Shown piece by piece: positions 1 through 10,774 of a stretch of 64,000 bases of DNA; the first letter of the stretch is position 1, and each line of letters starts with the position of its first letter. Location of the stretch: positions 11,707,160 to 11,771,159 of the forward strand of contig JAQFVV010012398.1 of assembly GCA_028023455.1 (NCBI GenBank), in the 5' to 3' direction. Both the position numbers and the translations under genes were made by a program. The stretch is from Epiperipatus broadwayi. Lineage: Eukaryota; Onychophora; Udeonychophora; Euonychophora; Peripatidae. The notes beneath the pieces were generated by a model that saw only the letters and a list, made by a program, of their open reading frames with translations, searched no databases and was not told the DNA's origin.

Positions 1-2626
1 CCACACCGGTCTAAATTATGTTTTTCTTATGCCTTCATGGCCAGCGTTTGTAAGTTAAACTTAATTGTCTTATAACTATATATGTAATATTATTTATCCG
101 ACTGATAATTCTATTAAACTATTTGTCTAATCATTTGGTTTCTGCTGTCTATTTACCTGATTGTTAAGCCGAGTGAGTGGCTGTACACAGCAATCATAAA
201 TTAACTCGCTTCCAATATTCTGTTTACTTCTATATATATTTAAACTCTTCTTACCCTCCATACTACTTCTCCATCTCTCCAACTCCCTATTTTTCATTAA
301 TGCTTCTATTTTTTTATCCCACCACTATAAAACTCAACAATCCTCCTAACACAATCATCCCACCTTTTATACAAGTATACCGATATAAATTTTTTATCCA
401 AATCTTTTGCATACCGCATTACCTTTCTCACCCATCTTGTTACCTGCCCTTTACTCATAACCCAATTAAACACTATTTTGGCTATCTCTCATATAGAAAC
501 TTGACCATCCCATTTCTCCTTGAATTGCCTCCTTTGTTGTCCACATCTCTGCATCTAATGCATGTCTTCCTACTTCCCTTTGTACTTTCTCTAAATAATC
601 TAAAATCCTTTTACTAACACATAATGCATCATAACCATATGTTAACCCTGCTACTGCAACTCCCTTCCATACAATTCTAGCTACATCATATTTATTATAT
701 GAAAATACTGTTAGTTTCTTTACCAAACCCTTTCTTTTCTTTGCTTCATTTACCAATTTTTTCTCCCATTCATCCAAGCAATTTTCCTGATTACATAAGA
801 TGATTCCCAAATACCTATATCTATCCACCACACTTAACTTTAGATCCCCCAATAAAAAAATCTACATCTTCTGCTTCCCCGGTATTAACCATCATTATAT
901 TTGATTTTTCTTCACTAAATTGAAACCCCATCTCTTTACCCACCCTTGCACATGTCCTCAACATAATATCCATATCTTCTCTTCTTTCTGCACATAAAAA
1001 GATATCCGCAAAAAAAAAGACCTGACAAAGTATATACTCTTTTGCCACCTATTAACGGTATCTCTACCCCTCTTCCTAGTCTTTCTATTGCTTTCTCCAT
1101 TTCACTCAAAAACAAAATTGGTGACATAGGGCATCCTTGTGTTAATCCCACCCCATTTTTAACTTTAACTGATTCTATATCCCCTAATTGGTAAGTATAA
1201 TAATTATTTTCATATAATTTCTTAATAATATTTACTAAAGCTTCATCCATTCCCAAATTGGCTAATCTTAGCCATAATCTATTTCTATTTACTCTATCAT
1301 ATGCTTTTTCTATATCTATAAAACTCATATAATGATCTACCTGAATTTCTACTCATCTCCATAAGTTGTGTAACTACAAACAAACTATCTCCTATACGCC
1401 TATCTGACCTAAAACCTCCTTGCATTTCCCCCACTACATTATTCTCTTCCATCCATTTTACAACTCTTCCAGCTACCTTATATGCAAAAACTTTATATAA
1501 AACTGATGTTACCACTATCGGTCTATAATTATTTAACTTTCTATGATCCTTACCCTTTCCTTTAAATAATCTTACTCTTGTATTACTCCAACTACCCGGA
1601 AAAACTGTCTTCTGTGCCATCTTATTAAAACATGATAATAACTTTGCTTTTTGCTCTATGCCCTAAATTCATTACTATCTCTGCTGCCCATCCATCTAAA
1701 CCTCTCGCCTTTCCACTTTTCAATCTCTTCCCTGCCTCATTCAGTTCATTTTTTGTGAACCTAATATTTCTATTACTAACTGCTTTCATGTTTTCTGTCA
1801 CTAATTTCTTCACATCTAACGTCTTTTCTATATCCATTACATATCTATTTAAGATTTTCTCTAGCTCACCTCTAGAGCTACATTCTATTTCCTCATCATC
1901 TATTAATACTTTCTCTCTTTCCCCTACATTTCTCCTTTTAATGTAATTCCAAAATTTTTTACTCCCAACTCTTCTGCTTTTATTAATATCCTCTAACAAT
2001 TTACTATTTAACTTCATCCTCTCTCTATAATTATCCATTTTAGCTAGCTTTTTCTTTTCTACGTATTTTCCTCATTTAGCATTAATATCATTTTCGCTTT
2101 CTTTGTTCTTAATAGCACACTTATATTCTCTGCATGCTTCTTTCCTCTCTTTTACACTTTTACTAAATCTCATTTTTTATTGCTTTTGTTCTTTTGCATA
2201 TTCTCGACTAAAATCCTATTTGCCACTTTTTCTATTTCACCACAACAGTCCTTATACGCATCCCCAACCAACTGCTCCATAGTTCCCTTCAACTTTTATT
2301 TTATACTCTTCCAACTTATTCTTATCATTCACTCTCCATCCACATCTTTTACTATTATTTTTACCTTTATTTCTATCCTCCATCACATTACTAACCATTT
2401 CTATTACAATAAAGTTATTATCACTATTACATACTCTCTCTTCATTACCAAACACCTTAATTTTTCGTATTTTATTCATTCCTTTTTTCTCTACCAATAC
2501 ATAATCTATTGTGTGAAATACATTATTCCTAGACCATGTATATTGTCCCTCATGCACATTTAAAAAATTCCCAATGCTCAAATTTACTCTTTGACAAAAT
2601 TTCTTCAAAAACTGACCATTCTTATT

Positions 2627-2634
2627 ATCTACAT
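2627..2634. repeat. 8-bp target-site duplication, left (ATCTACAT)
   Basis: ATCTACAT directly precedes the CAGGGG terminus of the hAT element and is repeated at 5274-5281. Removing the element and one copy rejoins the endonuclease reading frame of the host retrotransposon. Confidence 0.95.
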
Positions 2635-5273
2635 CAGGGGTCGCCAAACTTTTTTGATCATAGACCCCTATATAATTTTTCGAAATCTCCATCGACCCCC
2701 ATAAAAGTAATGTTCAGTTAATTAAAATAAAACTATCTATTAGATACTGTGTTTGTACATTTATTTTATGATTTTAAACATTTATTAAAGTAATTTTACA
2801 TTGTGTAACAATAGTTTTATGAAAAATATCTTAATATTGAAATTTAAATACCTTAATATTTATTAAATAATAAGTAATTATAAATAAGTAAAATAACTAC
2901 AGTATTGCTTCTTAATTAATGAGATGGGTGTGCCTGGTGTTTCTTTGCAAGGTTCGCTATATTGGATTCGAAATTGGTCAATTTTAATCTTAAATTCCCT
3001 CGAAACTCCACATTTAATTTATTTCTGTACTTAGTTAAGATTGAATTTACGTGACTGAAACCGGCTTCAACCATATAGGAACTTGGAAATGCCAACATAA
3101 ATGGCTGAGCTATTTCGTAAAGTTTTACATATTTTTGCATTATATTTATATTTGTCCAAAATTTGCTTATTTTTAAATTTTTAAGAAGCGTCTGTCCTTC
3201 AAGATCTGATAATAATTCAGCAAGCTCATCTTGCAGGTTGATATCCATGTTTTCAATTTGAGCAGAAAATGGCACAATAATCCATTCAGGGATGTCAATG
3301 TTTTCCAAATCAACAAAGCGCAGTTTAAAATTGTCGCTTAATTTTTGAAGATGACTTGTATATATTGTCAAGTCTTCTTCTTTTATTTCTAATTGTTGCA
3401 GATTTGAAAAATACTGATAATCCTTACGTAGCAATAAAGATGTAAATAAATTTAATTTTACTTGGAAGCCTAACAGTATTGTCCAAGCTTGGATAATTGT
3501 TACATCTTTTTCTTGCAGCTTCGTTTGGATGTCATTAAATTTTCCAAATAAGTCTGCTAAATAAAAAATATGGTTCTTATTGTTTTGGAGTTCATCACTC
3601 AGAACAGGATTTATTTTGCTGAGAAATTTGGTCGTGGAGTCAAATAACTCAACGAGCCGTTGCAATCATACACCTCTAGACAACCATCTAACTTCGGTGT
3701 GCAGAAGTAATTGGTTAAATACCTCATCATTTTCCTCACAAAGTTTGGAAAATAATCTTGATTTAAGAGGTTGGGCTTTAATTTGATTGATACACTTAAT
3801 ACAAAACTGTAAAGCTTTATGTAACTCTGGACTCAGATATTTTGCTACTAAGTTGTTTCTATGCAACACACAATGAATAGTACATATACCGGGCACGTTT
3901 TCTTTGAGAAATATAGCAAAACCTCAGTAACGCCCTATCATAGGCCATCTGTAGCTACTGCTATTACATTTTCAAGTGGAATATCATATTTATTTAAATA
4001 TTCTTGTAAACATTTAAAAATTGTCACTCCTTTAGCATCAGTTTCAAGATATTTAGCAAATAAAAATTCATCAATGACTTGTCCTTTCAATTTACTGAAA
4101 TATCTAATATACGCCATAAGAATAGCAGAAATGCCAAAAACAGATTCATCAAGTTGAATAGAGAACTTGCAATTTTTTAGCTGCGAAACTGCCGTATTTT
4201 CTATTTCTTCTGCCATTTCATCAATACGCTTTTTTACAGAATTTGCACTTAATGGCAAGGACTTTAAAACATTAACGGAGTCTTTTTTCATTACATTCTC
4301 AATGATGTCTTTAATTGCAGGTATAACAATTTCTTCAGCAAGTGTGTGTGGTTTTTCCCTCTTTGCTATATTAAGCGAAATCTTGTACAAAGCTATTAAT
4401 CCTTCTTCAGTTTCATTTTCAGTAGACTGCTTCATAAAACTTTTTATAGTTGGTCGACATGTAACTTTTTCTTTAAGTTTTTTGAAAAATTCATGTTCTT
4501 TATTTTTTTTATCTGAGTGAACCCTTTCAAGATGATCTTTCATTTTTGACGGTTTCATGTAGTCATTTCCAAAAGTTTTTTCGCATAGAAGACACATAGG
4601 AATCGTTTCATTTGTCGGTGAACAAATAAATCCAAATTTCAAATAATCCAATGAATAATACCGACATTTCTTTTTAGAAACTGAAGCTGCCATTTTTTAA
4701 TAAGGGTTCTATAAATAAGTCAAAAATAAGTTGGTATACTATACTAATCCATATTATTAATACTTACCTTCTTTTTTACATGTATTGATAATTAAAATTG
4801 ATATCTAAACTAAACGAATAGTTTTATAGAAACTATAACTAATTATCCAATACTATAAAAGTAGTAATAATGACACTGCAAATATTTAACACTGTTCACA
4901 CTTTGCAAAGATGGCTGAAACTGTGTATGATATTTATGTTTGTAACATCAACGCTCATGACATTTGCACAAGCGCACATATGCATATGACTCATAAGCAG
5001 AAGTGCAGAGTTCACGCCGCTGCGTGCTGGTATGTAAATACTTGTTTCACCCAAATAAATATACGTTTATTAATTTATTTTCTATAAAGAAACTGATATT
5101 AAGTCAATTATAAAAATATTCACAAATTTTACATACGCAGTTAGGTATGTGTGATTTGCATATTAAGAATTGTTTTTTCTTAGACCCCTCAATCGACCCC
5201 CTGGCTCATATCGACCCCTACTTTTGTTAAATAGACCCCTGGTGGTCTATATAGACCACTTTGGAGACCTCTG
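2635..5273 (-). mobile_element. hAT-superfamily DNA transposon, complete ends, inactivated
   Basis: The element is 2639 bp with terminal inverted repeats beginning CAGGGGTCGCCAAA on the left and, as reverse complement on the right, CAGAGGTCTCCAAA, imperfect beyond that. It is flanked by an exact 8-bp duplication ATCTACAT. The CAG(G/A)G termini and the 8-bp duplication are hAT hallmarks. Both ends carry repeated [A/C]GACCCC motifs in the same orientation. The transposase lies on the minus strand (4693-2916) and contains a frameshift and stops, so the copy is no longer autonomous. Confidence 0.93.
2916..4693 (-). pseudogene. hAT transposase (ZBED5/SCAND3-like), broken
   Basis: It starts at 4693 with a BED-type zinc finger: CLLC near residues 34-37 and HLERVH near residues 54-59. 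The middle (to 3938) reaches the catalytic ATDG block, where a small deletion destroys the frame and a TGA follows a few codons on. The frame resumes near 3930 with the ICTIHCVLHR block and continues to HTEVRWLSRG. A TGA at 3655-3657 (position expected to be Cys or similar) then interrupts it. The last 249 codons end in the hATC dimerisation domain (FPSSYMVEAGFS, LTKYRNKL, then an RGNLRLKLT block). The order matches hAT transposases related to ZBED5/SCAND3/FAM200. The element encoded its own transposase before these lesions. Confidence 0.88.
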
Positions 5274-5281
5274 ATCTACAT
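5274..5281. repeat. 8-bp target-site duplication, right (ATCTACAT)
   Basis: Exact copy of 2627-2634, immediately after the CTCTG end of the hAT element. Confidence 0.95.
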
Positions 5282-5926
5282 CATCAATTTCTTCAATATG
5301 TCCATTCATATCCCCTATATCCATTATTCTCTTCCCCTTTTCTTTAAAACTCTGTATATCCTTAACTAGATATTCATATATACTATTGTTCCACACCATT
5401 ACAGTTTGACTATCTCCAGTGGCGATATACACTACAGCCACCATCCATTCTCATCTACCCAACCTTATTTCCAACCACAAATGCTCTTGACATTTAACAA
5501 TATTTAAATATTTTTTTGACATAACACCTATACCACCACCCCTTTTTCTTTTCTGTTTATACCCTGCCATACTACCTCTTCCATAATAGGTTCTTCTCTT
5601 AAATGAGTTTGCATTACTGCTAATACCGCAAGCCCTTTATTTTCAATTGCTTTATTTAATTCCAGCCACTTTTCTGGTCTCCTACCACCTTGCATATTCA
5701 AAAACCCCAATTTTAACAATTTCTTCTTTCCTAACTACTCTTTTATAAATTCTTTTGATTCCTTCTTCTCCATTATGTTTATAACAAACTTTCTTACCAC
5801 TAATCTTACAAAACCATTCCCTCTCCACATCTACACTTATATCTAAATCAATCATCTTTTGCTTATTTCTTATATCCCCTCCATTCTTCTTTTTGATAAT
5901 ATTACAATTTAAAAGCCCATTCCTCT

Positions 5927-6928
5927 TTAAAAGTTTCCCGAATTATATTCTTTAAATATCAGACTCCCTAAAACTTCACTTCCTTGTTTTCCTAAGTGCA
6001 AACCATCTTTACTATATAACTCCCTTTTTTCAATAAACCAATCCCATACATCCATAAACACAACATTATTTCTCTCACACAATTTTTTCACTCTTTCATT
6101 TATAGAACATGCCCTATCTAACAAATGCCTCTTATCAAATCTTGGTAATAGTCCCACTACCCTTACTCTTCCTTTAATCTCTCAAATTCCTAATCAATTC
6201 TACATACTCATCCATTACTTTCTCTGATGGCTTTAACAAATTATTAGTCACTACCATTACATATACATCTCTACTACCTTGCTTTCTTGCTTTATCTGTC
6301 ACATCCCTAATTTTTGCTCCAGGCTTTAACATACCTGCTTCAATTTTTTTCTTGCAATTATATCCCCACATTCTCTTATTAGTGAATCTTCTATCAATAC
6401 AGTCTCATAGTCTACTTTCTCTACTCCATCTGTAACCTTTTCTACCACCTTCTGTACTCCTTATCCATTTCTTCCTTATCATTTCTACTCAATAATTTTT
6501 TTATCTCCTCACACTTCGTCTCTAACAATTTTAATTTTACTTCTACATCCTTCACTTCTTCCTCTATCTTACTTATTCTCTGGCTAACCATCTCCATTGC
6601 ATTACTACTTCCTCCACCATATTTCCTGACACTCCACTAAAACCATACTCTGTCCTATCTTCCTTAACTACATTTTGCTTCCTCTCCTCTGACTTTCTCT
6701 CTAGATTACCTACACTTAATAACCACTTTCTCACCTCTTTAATCACATTTACACACTGACTACATATCCAGAAACCTGTTAATCCTTCCTATTCCTATTT
6801 AAACATTTCAAATGATACACCTCAGCACAACTTACTATACACTCTACTTCAATCGCATCTTTGCCCTCTACCGTTTCTAAACCAAATTGTTTTTCAAACA
6901 TATATCTCTTCAAAACTTTCAATAGCAT
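5927..6928 (-). pseudogene. Non-LTR ORF1 remnant: PHD-like finger plus SGNH esterase
   Basis: The first ATG on the minus strand is at 6928. The first 60 codons give a cysteine/histidine pattern of a PHD-like finger (C...C...VYHLKC, then after a one-base frameshift GFWICSQC). After a lysine/glutamate-rich spacer full of stops, two open pieces (6371-6174 and 6157-5927) form an SGNH/GDSL hydrolase: a VVTNNL block, a VGLLPR block, an FMDVWDWF block and a C-terminal LYSKDGLHLGKQG block in which D and H are the expected catalytic aspartate and histidine. The N-terminal nucleophile serine block is not clear. Esterase domains of this kind are known in ORF1 of CR1-group elements. Decayed and not translatable. 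Confidence 0.7.
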
Positions 6929-7236
6929 TTTAATGTACAAGTTAAACTTAGTGACCTAAAATTCAATTTCATTACATTGAAGTTTTTTTATCGATTAGAT
7001 AAATTATTGTTGAAGGAAAATCTAATTATTACTCTTAAGTCATAAATTATATATACTAATATCTAGTAATTTTAATCCGCTTCACATGGATTATAGAAAT
7101 TTAATTGTAATTCCATCATCTCTGGTTTCCCATTTTTTTATCTTATCTATAAAAACATCTACTTGCTTAACTTTATTCTTCATTTGATCAGTTGTTGTTT
7201 TTTATTATATAACTCATTTATATATTTTTTAATCAT

Positions 7237-7300
7237 TTTAATTTGTTTACTTTTATTATATATATATATATATATATATATAAAAGTAAACAAATTAAAA
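7237..7300. repeat. Snap-back around a (TA)n tract
   Basis: A perfect 20-bp inverted repeat (arms 7237-7256 and 7281-7300, core TTTGTTTACTTTTA) surrounds a pure TA dinucleotide tract. More TA repeats follow to 7313. It may be a microsatellite that expanded at the centre of a small palindrome, or a fold-back element. Confidence 0.75.
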
Positions 7301-7359
7301 TATATATATATATAACATTACTTAATGCAATACTTTTAAATTGCCCATGTATTATTTAG

Positions 7360-7479
7360 AAATAATAAGTGAAATAGTGCCTAAAGCTAATCTGGGATAA
7401 TGATGTAATTAGTTACTGGTTGGAAACTAATTACATCATTATTCCAGATTAGCTTTAGGCACTATTTCGCTTATTATTT
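7360..7479. mobile_element. Fold-back / MITE-like palindrome
   Basis: Arms 7360-7414 and 7425-7479 (55 nt each) are complementary over their whole length apart from two positions, both G-U wobbles in a plus-strand transcript. The loop is 10 nt. The repeat is unrelated to the flanking elements. No target duplication is evident. Likely a small snap-back element. Confidence 0.8.
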
Positions 7480-7505
7480 ATATATATATAAGCTGTTATT
7501 CTACT

Positions 7506-8135
7506 ATCATCATCATCATCAATTATTATCAATCCATTGCAGGATGAAGGTCTATCTAAGTTCAATCCTCCAATCTTTACCTTCTCTTCTCCACATCACC
7601 CCTGCACACTTTCATATTTCTTCCATCCTTCTCACATGTGGTATCTTTCTGTGTTTTTTACAATCTCTTGAATACAGTTTAAAACTTCAATTGTCCATCT
7701 ATTATCATCTCTTCTATCAATATGTCCAGCCCAACTCCACTTCAGTCTTTTAATTTTTTCAATGAGGTCAGTAGCCTCTTTTTATTTTCTTATCCATATA
7801 TTGCATTTTCAATCTATTCTTGTTACCCCCAACATGCATCTCTCCATACTTCTTTAAGTTGTCTGAAATATCTGTATTGCTTTTCTATTAAGTGTCCAAA
7901 TTTCAGATCCATAAGTAAGAACTGGGAAAACATTTATTAAAAACGTTTTTTAAACACATAAGCATATTTCCTTTTAGTATCAAGTTATTTCTACCAAAAG
8001 CACTCCAACCAAATTTAATTCTATGATTAATTTCATCCATTATGTTTCCACCTGTATTAATAATCTGACCAAGGTATTTGTAACTGTTAACTTCTAACTT
8101 AAATCTACTAATACTTGAAACTGATTTGTAACTTC
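7506..8135 (-). pseudogene. RTE-type retrotransposon, 3' part (RT C-terminus)
   Basis: On the minus strand this translates, with several frame breaks, into the C-terminal part of an RTE (BovB-like) reverse transcriptase: SYKYLGQII, a GGNIMDEI block, GWSAFGR, a CFPVLTYGSEIWTL block with the typical VLTYG(A/S)E.WTL, RSMERCMLG, LKWSWAGHIDRR and DNRWT. It ends in a run of GAT codons (poly-Asp) merging into a (GATGAT)n tail at 7506-7520, as RTE 3' ends often do. The 5' side is truncated near 8135, where the plus-strand RTE piece begins. Confidence 0.82.
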
Positions 8136-8160
8136 TAATTTAAATTCATTAGGACATAGT

Positions 8161-8362
8161 CTTGTGGAGTTTGCAGAAAAAGAAAAACTTTATATTATGA
8201 ATTCTTTTATTGAGAAAAATGTTAAAAGGAAATGGACAGGGAAGCATCCAAATGAAGATACAGCAGAATTGAATTATATTTTGACTAATAGAAAATACAT
8301 ATTTCAAGATTGTAATGTTCTTAATAAATTTAATACAGGACAAAAATTATTAAGAAAAACAA
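8161..8362 (+). pseudogene. RTE-type endonuclease fragment, inverted relative to the 3' part
   Basis: The plus strand encodes the C-terminal half of an RTE APE-type endonuclease: LYIMNSF, then RKWTGKHPNED (usually RKWTW.SPDG), ELNYILTN (usually EIDYIL), then CNVLNKFNTGQ. It ends before the SDH motif. It abuts the oppositely oriented RTE 3' part, suggesting a single insertion whose 5' portion was inverted. Confidence 0.72.
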
Positions 8363-9070
8363 TATTTTTTCTACTATATACTAAATCAAAAATACTTTTT
8401 TTTTGCTTTATCATTTATCAGTTTATTGTAAATCTTTGTTTAAGTAAACCTTACTTTTATATATATAGTTTCTTTGTTGTCATTGTATTGATCATCTTAT
8501 TGCTAATTTAAGTTTTTCTTACTCTTTCCCATTTTTAACTTACTAATTGCATTTTTTTTTTTTTACAAATTTAATATCCATTTTTAATTTACCAATATCG
8601 AATTGTGATCAGAATCCATGTCAATTTCTGGATGACATTCCAAAGCATATTAATTCTGTCTGTTAATGTAAATTTAAATCAATATATAATCCTATAGAAA
8701 TGTGTTATAAACTAAAGTTTCTATATAATATATATGTATATACATAATATTTAAATATATAGTGTTGCATCAACAAGGTCTTTAAGCATTTCATCTTTGG
8801 ATTTTCAATGATATGGATGACCGGAGAGTTGGTGGATGGAGAAGATTGGAGCTTGTCCATTAAAGTTTGAAGGTTTGCTATCTTAATATAAAGTGAGCAT
8901 GGTGATCTGGATCAATTGATGAATACTGATTCAGCATGAAATACGTATATTGGAGGTCTTTTTTTTTCCACGTGAATGTGGTCATGTATAAGATGGAAAG
9001 GATAGCTAGAGGGAGCTTGGAAGTCTGAGTTCAAGTCTTATATATATATATATATTATACCGGATACTCA
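8363..9070. other. Non-coding AT-rich stretch
   Basis: There is no supportable gene. It holds short poly-T and TA tracts, including a (TA)n run at about 9040-9056. Confidence 0.6.
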
Positions 9071-9144
9071 ATCTATTCTGAAACAGAGGGCGCCACCAGA
9101 CCACTTCGTGTCTGGAAAATTTGTTTACTGTGATCAGAATAGAT
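9071..9144. repeat. Nested inverted repeat followed by GATGATGATGATGG
   Basis: The outer stem ATCTATTCTGA (9071-9081) pairs with 9134-9144. Inside, CCAGAC/GTCTGG (9096-9115) forms a second hairpin. The (GAT)n run that follows resembles an RTE tail, so this could be the 3' end of a SINE or another RTE-mobilised sequence. No family is recognised. Confidence 0.45.
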
Positions 9145-10740
9145 GATGATGATGGTTTGCGCCGACTAGACTCAGGGAGAAACAAGAGATCTTAAATTGT
9201 TTAGACAATTGAGACAAAAGCACAAAGACAAACGTCAGCCAAATTAAGTTTAAACATATTTCATAAATTTTATTATGAGAAAATAAATTATTAAATATAA
9301 TAATTTATGACACAAGAGATGGGGCTTAACTCAGGCGTGTACCAGACATACTAAAGCAAAGCTATGGCAGACTGACTGATCTTCTAATAAACAAATGTAA
9401 AAGGGAGGAAGCAAATTTCATTCAGCAGAGGATTCACCTAAACATTGGTTTTCACTTTCAGATATTTAAACCATATGCCCCTGAAATAGACCAAAGAATC
9501 CAGCGCCGATGAGCTGTTCGAGATCTAAAACTTGGTCAGAACTTGAATGCCCTTATATCGGTATGAGCTGCACCTATTACTACGTTTAAAATAACGGTGA
9601 TTGATCCACCTCAAGAACAACCAAAAAATATGCTTGAAACGGAGTAAAACAATTAAAATTGGTGAATCCCAGCCAAACGATTGTCGAAAATTAGTCTAAA
9701 ATTAATACGAAAAGGTCTCAATAGGAGACAAGCAAATAATTAGAAAAACAGTTACGTCTGCCCCAGCAATTAAAGAAAAGAAAATGAATTACAAACAAAT
9801 TCTGAGTACACGCTCTGATAAATTTAAAGCATACGTAATAAATACAAAAATAAATCTATCGGAGAGTGCACATGAGTACAAAAATCTTAAAAGTTGTAAA
9901 CACTTTAGCAGAACGAAAGTATCGCTCACCTGTAATTTAAGAAAGGATAAATTTTATCTTCCTGCTGATTACTTTTAAACTTACAAAGAAAAACACAATT
10001 CTAATTTCCGCTTTTAGAGATATTAAAAAAACGAAATCTCCACCTGCAGCAAATTAGACGATAAAGTCGCCAGCCAAAAGATTTTCGGAGGTTTGCGAAA
10101 GTGGAAACGTAGAGTATAAAAATTAATTATTGAATGCTAAATAATTACAGGTAAGCATTTAAAATGCACGACCGCTAAAGCATTTATAAAAGTCTTACAT
10201 AAAATAGGAAACTCACTCGTCACTCTCCAATAAACAAAAACTGAAAGCAACTTGTAATCTTAAAACTAAGATTCCAAGACACTTTACAAAATCTTAGAAA
10301 ACACAGCAAATATTAAATATGAGGCTATATTGTTTAGGAATACATATTTATGATTAGATTGAGCGAAGATTTAATGAGAATTAATTTACCCTGGGAAGAA
10401 TAAAAAGAAAATAGTTACCTTTCGGTAAAAGCAGTGTTCACGTAGAGTGCGCACTTTTACTTAAGTTTATTTTCAGGTTCTTTAGGCAGCAAGGTAGATG
10501 TAGAGAGGTTCCGGCTTCTTTTAGGTGTTCAAGGCATTACTGGAGCAAACTTGGAAGTCAGGTATCCATCTTTTGTGGAGTTAGCAAGCCATTCGGGTGG
10601 TGATAACAAGGATAGAATTTTTGATTTTTGCAAGCGAAGGATTTAATAACAGCTGATGTCCTTTAACTAAGAAATTTAAATGTCCGTGCTGATATAACTT
10701 TCACGTGAGAAAACCACTTGTCTATCTCTCAAAACTGAAT
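9145..10740 (-). other. GC-richer non-coding block downstream of a predicted minus-strand promoter
   Basis: Base composition is more balanced than in the flanks and no reading frame of note exists (the longest is a 64-codon frame at 9784-9978, not recognised). Read on the minus strand from the predicted start at 10745, there is an AATAAA near 10466 and splice-like signals: a donor-like AAAG/GTAACT near 10430 and acceptor/donor-like TTACAG/GTGAGC near 9930. It could be the leader of a decayed LTR element or the 5' non-coding exons of an unrecognised gene or lncRNA. Confidence 0.4.
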
Positions 10741-10774
10741 TAACTGACACTCCAAATTTTTGGGGCTATTTATA
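10738..10774 (-). promoter_or_regulatory. Predicted RNA polymerase II core promoter (TATA + Inr)
   Basis: On the minus strand TATAAATAG (10774-10766) is followed at the canonical distance by an initiator TCAGTT with its A at 10745 (TATA at -29). At +28 there is AGTGG, four of five matches to the arthropod DPE consensus. Spacing and motif quality are good in a region where AT content alone would give TATA but not the Inr/DPE combination. Confidence 0.5.

Larger units (their letters stand above)
1..5719 (-). pseudogene. Non-LTR ORF2 remnant: endonuclease-reverse transcriptase, interrupted by hAT
   Basis: The N-terminus (5719) has the APE-type opening LGFLNMQGG and then QTHLREE. The Asp/Asn block reads IGDMNGHIEE (near 5300). 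The frame is cut by the hAT insertion and resumes at 2626 with the continuation of the endonuclease, including GQYTWSRN and TIDYVL. The reverse transcriptase shows NNYRPI, FIDIEKAYDRV, and GLTQGCPMSP where RQGCPLSP is usual. The catalytic YADD box is damaged and reads FFADIFL near 1020, so one aspartate is lost. Downstream thumb/connection sequence (RYRYLGIIL, TYGYDALCV) runs to 466 and continues with further frameshifts towards base 180. At least five frame changes separate 466-852, 821-1048, 936-1328, 1297-1620 and 1625-2038. Confidence 0.78.
1..6990 (-). mobile_element. Decayed CR1/L2-type non-LTR retrotransposon
   Basis: Read on the minus strand, this stretch carries, in order, an ORF1 with a PHD-like finger and an SGNH esterase (6928-5927), then an ORF2 with an APE-type endonuclease (5719-5282 and, beyond an inserted hAT element, 2626-2180), a reverse transcriptase (about 2100-900) and a C-terminal part reaching towards the left window edge. 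This order is that of CR1/L2-group elements. The 3' end lies at or beyond base 1, so neither tail nor target duplication can be seen. Many frameshifts and stops make it non-functional. The right boundary near 6990 is only approximate. A related copy in the opposite direction lies at 11.8-13.1 kb. Confidence 0.8.

Noticed and set aside
177-617. 146-codon plus-strand frame
   Set aside because: Shadow of the minus-strand RT C-terminal region; composition is the mirror of that coding strand.
8149-8343. 64-codon minus-strand frame
   Set aside because: Antisense of the RTE endonuclease fragment, which gives a recognisable protein on the plus strand.
9000-9045. tRNA gene suggested by TAGCTAGAGGG and GAGTTCAAGTC
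   Set aside because: The two boxes are too close for a tRNA and no acceptor stem or anticodon arm can be formed.
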